Assembly (NCBI GenBank): GCA_047621325.1
Contig: JBLHLT010000005.1
Coordinates: 1-64,000 of the forward strand
Direction: 5' to 3'
DNA length: 64,000 nucleotides
Source: Bermanella sp047621325
GTDB taxonomy: Bacteria; Pseudomonadota; Gammaproteobacteria; Pseudomonadales; Oceanobacteraceae
Position numbers and translations under genes: made by a program. Numbering within the stretch: the stretch's first letter is position 1; each line of letters opens with the position of its first letter. The notes below the pieces were generated by a model, which saw only the letters and a program-made list of their open reading frames with translations, was not told the origin of the DNA and did no database searches. Of this stretch, positions 24,880-33,866 are shown piece after piece.

Positions 24880-26166
24880 ATGAGCGACGAATCAAACAAT
24901 AAAGACGACAAGGGCAAGCTACTGTATTGTTCTTTTTGCGGAAAGAGTCAGCACGAAGTTCGTAAGCTGATAGCGGGTCCGAGCGTCTTTATTTGTGATG
25001 AGTGTGTCGACCTTTGTAACGACATTATTCGTGAAGAGGTTCAAGAAAGTCAGGGCGAAGCACCATCTGATCGCTTACCGACACCTAAAGAAATTAAAGA
25101 AACGCTTGATGAATACGTTATTGGTCAAGACCGAGCAAAAGTTGTTTTGTCTGTAGCGGTTTATAATCACTATAAACGATTGCGTCATGGTGAAGGCAAA
25201 AAAGGGCTTACAGAGCTTACTAAGAGTAATATCTTACTAATTGGCCCCACTGGTAGTGGTAAAACACTGCTGGCTGAAACCTTGGCTCGCATGCTTAATG
25301 TACCTTTCACCATTGCAGATGCCACGACGCTTACTGAAGCTGGCTATGTAGGTGAAGACGTTGAAAATATTATTCAAAAGCTTTTACAGAAATGTGATTA
25401 CGATGTAGATAAGGCCCAGCGTGGCATTGTTTACATTGATGAGATTGACAAAATCTCTCGTAAGTCTGACAACCCATCTATCACGCGAGATGTTAGTGGT
25501 GAAGGTGTGCAGCAAGCGCTTTTGAAACTGATTGAAGGTACGGTTGCTTCTGTTCCGCCGCAAGGTGGTCGTAAGCATCCTCAGCAAGAATTTTTGCAGG
25601 TCGATACAGGTAATATTTTATTTATCTGTGGTGGCGCTTTTGCGGGTCTTGATCAAATTATTCGAGATCGTACTGAAAAAAGTGGCATCGGTTTTAACGC
25701 GATAGTGAAAGCGAAGGATGATACAAAATCCGTTGGCTCGTTATTGAAAAACGTTGAACCATTAGACTTGGTGAAATACGGTTTAATACCTGAATTCATC
25801 GGTCGATTGCCGGTAGTGGCTACGCTTGATGAGCTTGATGAAGCTGCGCTAATTCAGATATTGGTTGAGCCTAAAAACGCTCTTGTAAAACAATATCAGG
25901 CGTTATTTGAAATGGAAGATGTTGAACTTGAATTCCGTGATACTGCGTTAACGGCTGTAGCGAATAAAGCTATGGAGCGTAAAACGGGTGCTCGTGGTTT
26001 GAGATCAATAATGGAAGGCATATTGTTAGATAGTATGTATAGAATTCCATCAGAAGATCACGTTTCAAAAGTTGTCATTGATGAATCTGTCATTAATGGT
26101 GATAGTGAACCGCTGTTTATTTATGAATCAACTGAGAGCGCTAAAGTCGCACCGGATGATGCATAA
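24880..26166 (+). CDS. clpX: ATP-dependent Clp protease ATP-binding subunit ClpX
   Basis: ClpX unfolds substrates and feeds them to ClpP. The 428-residue protein has the N-terminal zinc-binding domain with CSFCGKSQ and ICDEC, Walker A GPTGSGKT, Walker B VYIDEIDK, the pore loop GYVGEDVEN and the IGF-type loop FIGRLPVVA region that docks ClpP. A terminator follows directly. Confidence 0.98.
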   Translation: MSDESNNKDDKGKLLYCSFCGKSQHEVRKLIAGPSVFICDECVDLCNDIIREEVQESQGEAPSDRLPTPKEIKETLDEYVIGQDRAKVVLSVAVYNHYKRLRHGEGKKGLTELTKSNILLIGPTGSGKTLLAETLARMLNVPFTIADATTLTEAGYVGEDVENIIQKLLQKCDYDVDKAQRGIVYIDEIDKISRKSDNPSITRDVSGEGVQQALLKLIEGTVASVPPQGGRKHPQQEFLQVDTGNILFICGGAFAGLDQIIRDRTEKSGIGFNAIVKAKDDTKSVGSLLKNVEPLDLVKYGLIPEFIGRLPVVATLDELDEAALIQILVEPKNALVKQYQALFEMEDVELEFRDTALTAVANKAMERKTGARGLRSIMEGILLDSMYRIPSEDHVSKVVIDESVINGDSEPLFIYESTESAKVAPDDA

Positions 26167-26174
26167 GGTAAATT

Positions 26175-26199
26175 AAGGGGCCAATCGGCCCCTTTTTTT
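26175..26199 (+). terminator. Intrinsic terminator after clpX
   Basis: AAGGGGCC and GGCCCCTT pair around a four-base loop and run into seven Ts, a classic rho-independent terminator before the lon gene. Confidence 0.92.
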
Positions 26200-26278
26200 G
26201 TGATTTGGTCTTGTATTCTATTTGTTTTGTCCCCATCTTAAACCTATGTTCAGTGCACTGCTTAGCACAAGGTAATTT

Positions 26279-28669
26279 ATGACAACAGAAACTCTTCCAG
26301 TACTGCCTCTTCGTGATGTGGTTGTTTACCCTCATATGGTCATCCCTTTATTTGTCGGCCGCGATAAGTCTATTAAGGCTTTAGAGTCGGCTATGGATGG
26401 CGGTAAAAAAATTCTGTTAGTGGCACAAAAAAATGCAACAACAGATGAGCCTACAGATGCTGATATTTACAATGTAGGAACCGTTGCTACTGTGCTTCAG
26501 CTTTTGAAACTACCAGATGGCACCGTAAAAGTTTTAGTGGAAGGTGCGTATCGTTGCGAGGTAACTGACTTTGAGGAAGTTGAAGACTATTACCAAGCAA
26601 GTGCATCTTATTTAGAAATAGAATCTATTGCTGAGCGCGAGCAGTCTGTTTTGGTTAAAGCGGTTATTCAGCAGTTTGATCAGTTTGTGCAGATGAGCAA
26701 AAAAGTACCTAGCGAAGTTTTAGCTTCTATCGAAAGCATTGATGAAGCAGGACGTTTGGCTGACACAATTTCTGCTCACTTGTCATTGAAGTTAGATGAA
26801 AAGCAAGCCATTTTAGAAATGGTCTCTGAACGTGATCGCCTTGAGCATTTAATGGCTCTTATTGAGTCTGAAGTTGATTTGCTTGATATAGAAAAACGCA
26901 TTCGTGGTCGCGTTAAAAAGCAAATGGAAAAAAGTCAGCGCGAATACTATTTGAATGAACAAATGAAGGCCATTCAAAAAGAATTAGGTGACATGGATGA
27001 TGTACCTAATGAATTAGAAGATCTACAAAACAAAATTAATGAATCAGGGATGCCAAAAGAAGCTAAAGAAAAGGCTGACTCTGAATTAAATAAATTAAAA
27101 ATGATGTCCCCAATGTCGGCAGAAGCATCTGTTGTACGCGGCTACCTAGATTGGATGCTTGGGGTGCCTTGGAAAAGTAAAAGCAAAGTAAGAAATAATA
27201 TCGATCTAGCCGATGATATTTTAAATGAAGATCACTTTGGCTTAGATGAAGTAAAAGAGCGCATTTTAGAATACCTCGCAGTACAGAAGCGTGTTAAAAA
27301 ATCGACAGGTAATATTCTTTGTTTGGTTGGTCCTCCAGGTGTTGGTAAAACGTCTTTGGGTCGTTCAATTGCGAAGGCTACGAATCGTAAATATATTCGT
27401 ATGGCACTTGGTGGTGTGCGTGATGAAGCAGAAATTCGTGGGCACAGACGCACCTATATTGGCTCTATGCCGGGCAAACTAATTCAAAAAATTAATAAAG
27501 TAGGTGTTAAAAATCCGCTCTTCTTATTGGATGAAATAGACAAGATGGGTATGGATCATCGCGGTGATCCAGCCAGTGCCTTGTTGGAAGTGCTGGACCC
27601 TGAACAGAATAGTACATTTAGTGATCACTATCTTGAGGTTGACTTCGATTTATCAGAAGTGATGTTTGTATGTACTGCAAATAGTATGAATATTCCTGCG
27701 CCATTGTTGGATCGCATGGAGATAATTCGAATTCCAGGTTATACCGAAGATGAAAAAGTGAGTATTTGTCATCGCTATTTATTACCTAAGCAAATGAAAA
27801 GCAATGGCGTTAAAGATTCTGAATTAGTGTTGTCTGAAGAAAGTATACGCCATGTTGTTCGTCATTATACGAAAGAGGCGGGTGTGCGTGGTCTTGAGCG
27901 CCAAATGGCTAAAATTTGCCGTAAGGTAGTGAAAGAAAATGTGATGTCAAAAGGTGCTGTGCTTGATAGTGATATTAAGCCTGAGCAGCTAGAAGATTAT
28001 TTGGGCGTACAGAAGTTCCGTTATGACCTTGCAGAGGAAGAACATCAAGTTGGTCAGGTTACTGGGCTGGCCTGGACTTCTGTTGGGGGTGAAACGTTAA
28101 CAATTGAATCTGCCATATCTATGGGTAAGGGTCGAGTGATTAAAACCGGCTCCTTGGGTGATGTTATGCAGGAATCAATACAGGCAGCTTTAACGGTTGT
28201 TAAAAGCCGTTCAGAGGGTCTTGGGTTGCCTCATGACTTCTTTGAAACGCATGATCTGCATATTCATGTTCCTGAGGGTGCTACACCCAAGGATGGTCCA
28301 AGTGCGGGGGTTGGGATGGTAACAGCGTTAATGTCTGTTATTACAAATACTAAAGTTCGCTCTGATGTTGCCATGACGGGTGAGGTTACTTTACGTGGCA
28401 AGGTGTTAGCAATTGGTGGCTTGAAAGAGAAACTATTGGCGGCGCATCGTGTCGGAATTAAAACAGTGTTAATTCCAGAAGAAAACGAAAGAGACCTAAA
28501 AGAAATTCCTGATAATATCAAGCAAGAACTAGAGATAATTCCAGTAAAATGGGTTGATGAAGTACTTGATGTGGCTTTAACTGGAAATCTTGAAAAAAAT
28601 GTTGCTTCAGTTATTGAAAAGGAAGCAGCAACCCAGCAAAATCAACAGGGTCGATTAAGTACTCATTAA
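26279..28669 (+). CDS. lon: ATP-dependent protease Lon
   Basis: Lon degrades misfolded and short-lived regulatory proteins, including SulA in enterobacteria. The 796-residue protein has the LAN substrate domain starting LPVLPLRDVVVYPHMV, the AAA+ module with Walker A GPPGVGKTS and Walker B FLLDEIDK, and the protease domain with catalytic Ser in KDGPSAGVGM and Lys in GGLKEKLLAAHR. It is not followed by an obvious strong terminator; a separate promoter for hupB lies 20 bp downstream. Confidence 0.98.
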   Translation: MTTETLPVLPLRDVVVYPHMVIPLFVGRDKSIKALESAMDGGKKILLVAQKNATTDEPTDADIYNVGTVATVLQLLKLPDGTVKVLVEGAYRCEVTDFEEVEDYYQASASYLEIESIAEREQSVLVKAVIQQFDQFVQMSKKVPSEVLASIESIDEAGRLADTISAHLSLKLDEKQAILEMVSERDRLEHLMALIESEVDLLDIEKRIRGRVKKQMEKSQREYYLNEQMKAIQKELGDMDDVPNELEDLQNKINESGMPKEAKEKADSELNKLKMMSPMSAEASVVRGYLDWMLGVPWKSKSKVRNNIDLADDILNEDHFGLDEVKERILEYLAVQKRVKKSTGNILCLVGPPGVGKTSLGRSIAKATNRKYIRMALGGVRDEAEIRGHRRTYIGSMPGKLIQKINKVGVKNPLFLLDEIDKMGMDHRGDPASALLEVLDPEQNSTFSDHYLEVDFDLSEVMFVCTANSMNIPAPLLDRMEIIRIPGYTEDEKVSICHRYLLPKQMKSNGVKDSELVLSEESIRHVVRHYTKEAGVRGLERQMAKICRKVVKENVMSKGAVLDSDIKPEQLEDYLGVQKFRYDLAEEEHQVGQVTGLAWTSVGGETLTIESAISMGKGRVIKTGSLGDVMQESIQAALTVVKSRSEGLGLPHDFFETHDLHIHVPEGATPKDGPSAGVGMVTALMSVITNTKVRSDVAMTGEVTLRGKVLAIGGLKEKLLAAHRVGIKTVLIPEENERDLKEIPDNIKQELEIIPVKWVDEVLDVALTGNLEKNVASVIEKEAATQQNQQGRLSTH

Positions 28670-28689
28670 TATAAAAACTAACTAAGCGG

Positions 28690-28717
28690 TTGACACTCGG
28701 CTTGGCGCTGGTATACC
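28690..28717 (+). promoter_or_regulatory. Putative sigma-70 promoter of hupB
   Basis: TTGACA (28690-28695) and TATACC (28712-28717) are 16 bp apart in the 135-bp gap between lon and hupB. The -35 element is a perfect consensus. The transcription start would be about 80 bp before the hupB start codon. Confidence 0.6.
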
Positions 28718-28804
28718 TTTCAGCGTTCTATCTAGGTCTATGCTACAGCGCTTAGCGATACGAGTTTATAGTTATAATAACCAATTTTGGTAAAGGGGAT
28801 ACGT

Positions 28805-29077
28805 GTGAATAAATCTGAATTAATTGATGCAATTGCTGCTTCTGCAGATATTCCAAAGGCAGCGGCAGGTCGTGCTTTGGATGCTACTGTTGATGCAATT
28901 ACAACTGCATTAAAAGACGGCGATCAAGTGGTTCTTGTTGGTTTTGGTACTTTTGCGGTTAAAGAGCGTGCTGCTCGTACTGGCCGTAATCCACAAACTG
29001 GTCAGCCAATTCAAATTGCGGCTGCAAAAGTTCCAGGCTTCAAGCCAGGTAAAGCATTGAAAGATGCAGTAAACTAA
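28805..29077 (+). CDS. hupB: DNA-binding protein HU-beta
   Basis: HU is a small dimeric nucleoid protein that bends DNA. The 90-residue product MNKSELIDAIAA through KALKDAVN matches HU-beta along its full length, including the DNA-binding arm RTGRNPQTGQPI. The frame is open further upstream, but GTG at 28805 with AGGGG six bases before it gives the conserved N-terminus, so that start is chosen. Confidence 0.97.
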   Translation: MNKSELIDAIAASADIPKAAAGRALDATVDAITTALKDGDQVVLVGFGTFAVKERAARTGRNPQTGQPIQIAAAKVPGFKPGKALKDAVN

Positions 29078-29117
29078 AATACTTAATAACAGTGTAAGCT
29101 GTTAATGTAAGTATTCT

Positions 29118-29147
29118 AAAAGGCGCATCTCCTTGGTGCGCTTTTTT
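29118..29147 (+). terminator. Intrinsic terminator after hupB
   Basis: A GCGCA/TGCGC stem with a nine-base loop is flanked by A and T tracts and followed by six Ts. Confidence 0.75.
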
Positions 29148-29189
29148 GTTATCTAGTAAGAAGAATTCTAAGAAAAGGTTGGTTGTTCC

Positions 29190-31025
29190 ATGCTGCAAGC
29201 TATTCGTGATGGTTCAAAAGGTGTCGCTGCTAAAATTATAGTCGGTTTGATTATCTTAACGTTCGCACTATTTGGTATTGAAAGTATTGTTGCTTTAGGT
29301 GGCGGTGAAGACGCGCCTGCTGAAGTAAACGGTGAGGAAATCAGCGAGTTCCAAGTTCAGCAGATGGTTCGCATGCAGAAACGTCGCTTACAGGCGCAGT
29401 TTGGCGAAAATTTTGACCCGTCAATGATTAAAGATGAAATGCTAAGAGAGTCAGCGGTTGAGAGTTTGATTAATGAGGCGCTTTTCAAGCAAGCAGCTGT
29501 AAACTCAGGTGTTTATTTTTCAGATGCTGCTATTGATAAAATAATCCTGCAGTCTCCAGAGTTTCAAGTTAATGGTCAGTTTAATCGTGATAGCTATGAC
29601 TTAGCATTACGTAGTGCTGGTTTTACCAGGAGCACTTATCGTGAGTTACTACGTACATCACTATCTACTCAGCAAGCACAGAATGCTTGGCAGGGCAGCA
29701 GCTTTGCAACCCCTTATGAAGTTAAATTGGCGGCTAAGCTTGAATCCCAAGAGCGTGATTTCTCATATGTTGAATTTTCTCTAGCACAAGCAAAGAAAAG
29801 CGTTGTCGTTTCTGATGAAGAAATTGCTCAGTTTTATGAGCAAAATACTACTCAATTTATGACGCAAGATAAAGTTAGTATTAAATATGTAGAATTAAAG
29901 CGTGATGATTTAGCAAAAAACATCTCGATTAATGAAGATGAAATTGCAGAGCGTTACAGTGAAATGGAAGCGCAAGCTGCCAGCAAAAAAGAATATCGCG
30001 CCGCTCATGTTTTATTGTTATCGAATGATGAAGCTGCACAAAATACAATGATTGAAATTCAAGGTAAATTAGCCTCAGGTCAGTCATTTGAAGAGTTAGC
30101 AAAAGAATACTCAGAAGATGATACCTCTAAATTTGCTGGCGGTGATCTAGGTTTTGCTAGTGATGAGATTTATGAAGATGCGTTTGCTCAAGCACTTGCT
30201 AGTCTTGAAAAAGGTCAAGTATCTGAAGTAGTTGAAACTCGTGACGGCTTACATTTGATCAAGCTATTAGATGCGCGCCAGCCAGAGTTAGCTGCATTTT
30301 CTGAACTAAAAGATTCAATTGAAGCTGAGCTTCGCCAAGAGGCTGTCCAAGTTGAGTATTTAGAAGCGTTAGAAATTTTGAAAGATGAGGCTTTTTCTTC
30401 TACAAGTATCGATGCACCGGCAAAAGCATTGAATCTTACCGTTAAATTTGAAGGTCCATTTTCAGAAGTGGGCGGCAAGGGTATAGCCGCTAATCGTCAG
30501 GTTATTATGTCTGCATTTTCTGATGTTGTACTAAATGAAGGTGCTAATAGTGAAGTTATTGAACTAAATGATGGTAGTGCTGTAGTTGTGCACTTAGATC
30601 AGTTTATTGAGTCTACAGCTAAGCCTTTAGCAGATGTTAGTGCTCAAATAAAAAATCTATTGGTTAGCCGTAAGGCAAGTGAAGAAGTTGCAGAGCAGGC
30701 CAGTCAGGCGCTTGAAAAAGTAAATGCGGGTGAATTCACGGGTTCTTGGGTGTCACTTAAGGGTAAGACTCGTCAGTTTACGGGCGTTGATAGCAAGTTA
30801 GTAGAAACGGCCTTTAGTATGGCTTTCAATTCAGAGCCAACGTATAAATTAGTGAACACAGGTACTGGTGATCAAGCTCTTGTTCGTTTGGATGCTGTTC
30901 AGCGTGAAGTACAAATTGCTGAGAGTGACGATGAGTTGCAAAAAGTAACTCGTGCTAAGTCTTACAATGAATATAAAGCGTTCTATCAGTATCAGCTTGA
31001 TAAAGCAGACATCGATAAAAGCTAA
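29190..31025 (+). CDS. ppiD: Peptidyl-prolyl cis-trans isomerase D (periplasmic chaperone)
   Basis: PpiD is an inner-membrane-anchored periplasmic chaperone that works near the Sec translocon. The 611-residue protein has an N-terminal membrane anchor (about 13-32, KIIVGLIILTFALFGI), a SurA-like N-terminal region, and a parvulin domain (about 265-360, YRAAHVLL to DGLHLIKLLD). The position after lon-hupB is the usual one in gammaproteobacteria. Confidence 0.96.
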   Translation: MLQAIRDGSKGVAAKIIVGLIILTFALFGIESIVALGGGEDAPAEVNGEEISEFQVQQMVRMQKRRLQAQFGENFDPSMIKDEMLRESAVESLINEALFKQAAVNSGVYFSDAAIDKIILQSPEFQVNGQFNRDSYDLALRSAGFTRSTYRELLRTSLSTQQAQNAWQGSSFATPYEVKLAAKLESQERDFSYVEFSLAQAKKSVVVSDEEIAQFYEQNTTQFMTQDKVSIKYVELKRDDLAKNISINEDEIAERYSEMEAQAASKKEYRAAHVLLLSNDEAAQNTMIEIQGKLASGQSFEELAKEYSEDDTSKFAGGDLGFASDEIYEDAFAQALASLEKGQVSEVVETRDGLHLIKLLDARQPELAAFSELKDSIEAELRQEAVQVEYLEALEILKDEAFSSTSIDAPAKALNLTVKFEGPFSEVGGKGIAANRQVIMSAFSDVVLNEGANSEVIELNDGSAVVVHLDQFIESTAKPLADVSAQIKNLLVSRKASEEVAEQASQALEKVNAGEFTGSWVSLKGKTRQFTGVDSKLVETAFSMAFNSEPTYKLVNTGTGDQALVRLDAVQREVQIAESDDELQKVTRAKSYNEYKAFYQYQLDKADIDKS

Positions 31026-31031
31026 GTTGTG

Positions 31032-31085
31032 AAGCAACAAGCAATAAAAAAGGGCCTTTTGGCCCTTTTTTATTGCTTGTTGCTT
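31032..31085. terminator. Bidirectional terminator between ppiD and fabI
   Basis: A perfect inverted repeat with 25-bp arms (31032-31056 and 31061-31085) and a TTTT loop has a GGGCC/GGCCC core flanked by A and T tracts. It can terminate both convergent genes. Confidence 0.95.
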
Positions 31086-31088
31086 TGT

Positions 31089-31886
31089 TTATTCTTGTTC
31101 AAGCATTTCTGCGGATGATATCGCGCAAGTATTAAACCCTGCATCTACGTACATAATTTCACCGGTAATACCACTTGAAAGATCGGATGCTAAAAACATT
31201 GCGGTATTTCCCACCTCCTCAATGGTGACATTACGACGCAAGGGTGCACGCTGTGCATTGTCTTTAAGCATTTTTCTAAAGCTTTTGATTCCTGAGGCCG
31301 CTAAGGTTCTTATTGGCCCTGCGCTGATCGCATTCACCCGAATCCCACTTGGACCTAGGTTGCTAGCTAAGTAACGTACGCCAGCCTCAAGGCTTGCTTT
31401 AGCCATACCCATGACATTGTAGTTAGGTAAAGTTTGCGTTGAGCCGTGATAGGTTAATGTTAAAACAGATGCGGTTTCACTCAAGTGATCTTTGAAAGCA
31501 GAAGTTAGGGCGATTAAGCTATAACTGCTAATGTCATGAGCGATTTGGAAGCCTTCACGAGTGGATACATCCACCATGTCGCCTTCTAATTCATGCCCTG
31601 GTGCAAAACCAACTGAATGAACGAGGACATCAAGTTTTGACCATTTCTGACATAGGTTTGTTTTTAGGTCGTTTATTTCTGCGTCGCTTGCTACATCGCA
31701 AGGAAATACCAAGTGACTACCGAACTCTTCGGCAAAACCCTCTACGCGGCTTTTTAATTTATCATTTTGATAAGTAAACGCAAGTTGAGCACCTTGTTCA
31801 TGAAAACTTTTTGCTATGCCATAGGCGATGGATTTTTTGCTGGCGATGCCGACGATTAAAGCGGTTTTTCCACTTAGTAATCCCAT
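31089..31886 (-). CDS. fabI: Enoyl-[acyl-carrier-protein] reductase FabI
   Basis: FabI performs the last reduction of fatty acid elongation with NADH. The 265-residue protein has the glycine-rich IVGIASKKSIAYGIA start and the FabI-type active site Y146 and Y156-x6-K163 (LTYHGS, NYNVMGMAK). A TTG at 31898 is in frame, but ATG at 31886 has GGGAG five bases upstream and gives the family N-terminus. It overlaps the upstream ABC ATPase gene by 13 bp, so fabI is the last gene of the transporter operon. Confidence 0.96.
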   Translation of the reverse strand: MGLLSGKTALIVGIASKKSIAYGIAKSFHEQGAQLAFTYQNDKLKSRVEGFAEEFGSHLVFPCDVASDAEINDLKTNLCQKWSKLDVLVHSVGFAPGHELEGDMVDVSTREGFQIAHDISSYSLIALTSAFKDHLSETASVLTLTYHGSTQTLPNYNVMGMAKASLEAGVRYLASNLGPSGIRVNAISAGPIRTLAASGIKSFRKMLKDNAQRAPLRRNVTIEEVGNTAMFLASDLSSGITGEIMYVDAGFNTCAISSAEMLEQE

Positions 31887-32884
31887 GGTGACTCCCAATT
31901 CTCAAAAGATTGTTGATGATAGTGGCAAGCCACTTGGTGGTCTTGACTGTCTGTAACAATTAATTGTGGTCTTGTAATGTGACATTCAGGTTTTACTGCT
32001 GGGCAGCGCGTATTAAAGTGACAGCCATTGGGTGGCGAAATAGGGGAGGGTAACTCTCCTGTAATACGTTTTTTAATTCTTTTTGAATTTGGATCGGGGG
32101 TTGGAATGGCATCTAATAAAAACTGTGTATAAGGGTGTCGCGGTGCTTTAAATAGCGTTTCACTTTCTGCGGTTTCAACAATGGAGCCTAGATACATGAC
32201 GCTAATGCGATCAGATATATGTTTCACCACGGCTAAGTCATGAGCAATAAATAAAATCGCTAGATTCATTTCGCGCTGCAAGTCGATTAGCAGGTTAATT
32301 ATTTGAGACTGTACAGACACATCTAATGCGGATACCGGCTCGTCACAAATTAATAATTCAGGTTCCAATGCAATTGCTCGAGCAATGCCGATGCGCTGGC
32401 GTTGGCCGCCAGAAAATTCATGGGGGTATTTATTAATAGCATGCTCAGGCATGCCGACTCTAGCTAATAGTTGTACAACTTTGTCGGCTCGTTCTTGTGC
32501 GCTTAGGTTTGTATGAATAATAAATGGCTCTTCAAGCGTGCTGCCGATGGTGTGACGAGGATTTAACGACTCATACGGATCTTGGAATACGTACTGAACT
32601 TTCGGTCTAATAGGGCGAAGCTGCTTTTGGTTTAGTTCGGTAAGATTGGTTTGCTTAAATATCACCTCACCACTTGTTGCTTCGTATAGGCGAGCGATTG
32701 TTTTTGCAAGGGTGCTTTTGCCGCACCCTGACTCACCCACAATACCTAATGTTTCACCTGGTTTGATATATAAGTTTACATTATCAACGGCGCGTAAGTA
32801 CTGTTTAGGCTTGAGCCAGTTGGACCGACTAACAGGAAAGTATTTTGACAAGCCTGTAACGGTTAATAAATGATCTTGTGGCAT
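31874..32884 (-). CDS. Peptide ABC transporter ATP-binding protein (OppF/DppF-type)
   Basis: This 336-residue ATPase has Walker A GESGCGKST (about residues 50-58), signature FSGGQRQRIGIARA and Walker B LLICDEPVSALD, plus the C-terminal oligopeptide-type extension with the cysteine cluster HFNTRCPAVKPECH. It pairs with the next ATPase to energise peptide uptake. In YejF-type systems these two halves are fused into one protein; here they are separate genes one base apart. Confidence 0.94.
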   Translation of the reverse strand: MPQDHLLTVTGLSKYFPVSRSNWLKPKQYLRAVDNVNLYIKPGETLGIVGESGCGKSTLAKTIARLYEATSGEVIFKQTNLTELNQKQLRPIRPKVQYVFQDPYESLNPRHTIGSTLEEPFIIHTNLSAQERADKVVQLLARVGMPEHAINKYPHEFSGGQRQRIGIARAIALEPELLICDEPVSALDVSVQSQIINLLIDLQREMNLAILFIAHDLAVVKHISDRISVMYLGSIVETAESETLFKAPRHPYTQFLLDAIPTPDPNSKRIKKRITGELPSPISPPNGCHFNTRCPAVKPECHITRPQLIVTDSQDHQVACHYHQQSFENWESPWDY

Positions 32885-32885
32885 A

Positions 32886-33866
32886 TTAAATCTCTTGCCA
32901 ATGAAGACAGTTTACAAAGGTATCGCCTTGCTGCTTAACAAAGGAATGATCCAATGTTTTACAGTCCTCTTTTTTATATTTACAACGGTTATGAAAGCGA
33001 CAGCCCTTGGGCATATTTTGCAGAGTTGGTACTTGGCCTTCAATAGTATTGAGGCGGCTTTTATTTGGTTGATTGAGCTTAGGGATGGATTCTAAGAGCC
33101 CCTTCGTGTAGGGGTGTTTAGGGTTTTTAAATAGCTCTGTAACACTGCATCTTTCAACAACACGGCCAGCGTACATGACAACCACATCATCACAGAGTTC
33201 TGCGATAACACCGAGGTCGTGGGTGATAAATAAGATTCCCATGCCGTATTCTTGTTGTAGTGACTGCATTAAATCTAATATTTGTGCCTGTATTGTGACG
33301 TCTAGTGCCGTGGTGGGTTCGTCTGCAATTAGTAAATCGGGTTTGCAGGCAAGTGCCATTGCAATCATAACTCTTTGACGCATGCCACCCGATAATTGAT
33401 GAGGGTATTCTGTCATGCGTTTACTTGCATCAGGAATGCCCACTTTATCTAGAACGCTTATTGTTTCGTGCAGCATTTGCTTTTTAGAAAGCTCTGAGCG
33501 GTGTAGTTCGAATACTTCTAAGATTTGTTTGCCAATTGCCTTGACTGGGTTAAGTGCCGTCATGGGTTCTTGAAAAATCATGGCAATACGATTGCCTCGG
33601 ATTTTTTGTAATTCTTTTTGTTTGATACTTAAAAGTGATTTGCCATTAAATGAAATATCCCCAGAGCTAATAATCCCTGCCGGTTGTGGTAGTAACTTCA
33701 TAATGGCTAATGAGGTGACGCTTTTACCGCAGCCGGATTCACCAACTAAGCCAAGTGTCTTTCCTTTGTAAATATCAAAACTGACATGATCAAGAACATT
33801 CAAGGATCCTTGATCAATTTCAAAGTTCACACAAAGATCTTTAACCGTTAGAAGAGGGCTTGTCAT
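32886..33866 (-). CDS. Peptide ABC transporter ATP-binding protein (OppD/DppD-type)
   Basis: This 326-residue ATPase has Walker A GESGCGKSV, signature LSGGMRQRVMIAMAL and Walker B LLIADEPTTALD, with the C-terminal CRFHNRCKYKKEDC cysteine cluster of the peptide family. Its start overlaps the end of the substrate-binding protein gene by 4 bp, so translation is coupled. It is the partner of the downstream ATPase. Confidence 0.94.
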   Translation of the reverse strand: MTSPLLTVKDLCVNFEIDQGSLNVLDHVSFDIYKGKTLGLVGESGCGKSVTSLAIMKLLPQPAGIISSGDISFNGKSLLSIKQKELQKIRGNRIAMIFQEPMTALNPVKAIGKQILEVFELHRSELSKKQMLHETISVLDKVGIPDASKRMTEYPHQLSGGMRQRVMIAMALACKPDLLIADEPTTALDVTIQAQILDLMQSLQQEYGMGILFITHDLGVIAELCDDVVVMYAGRVVERCSVTELFKNPKHPYTKGLLESIPKLNQPNKSRLNTIEGQVPTLQNMPKGCRFHNRCKYKKEDCKTLDHSFVKQQGDTFVNCLHWQEI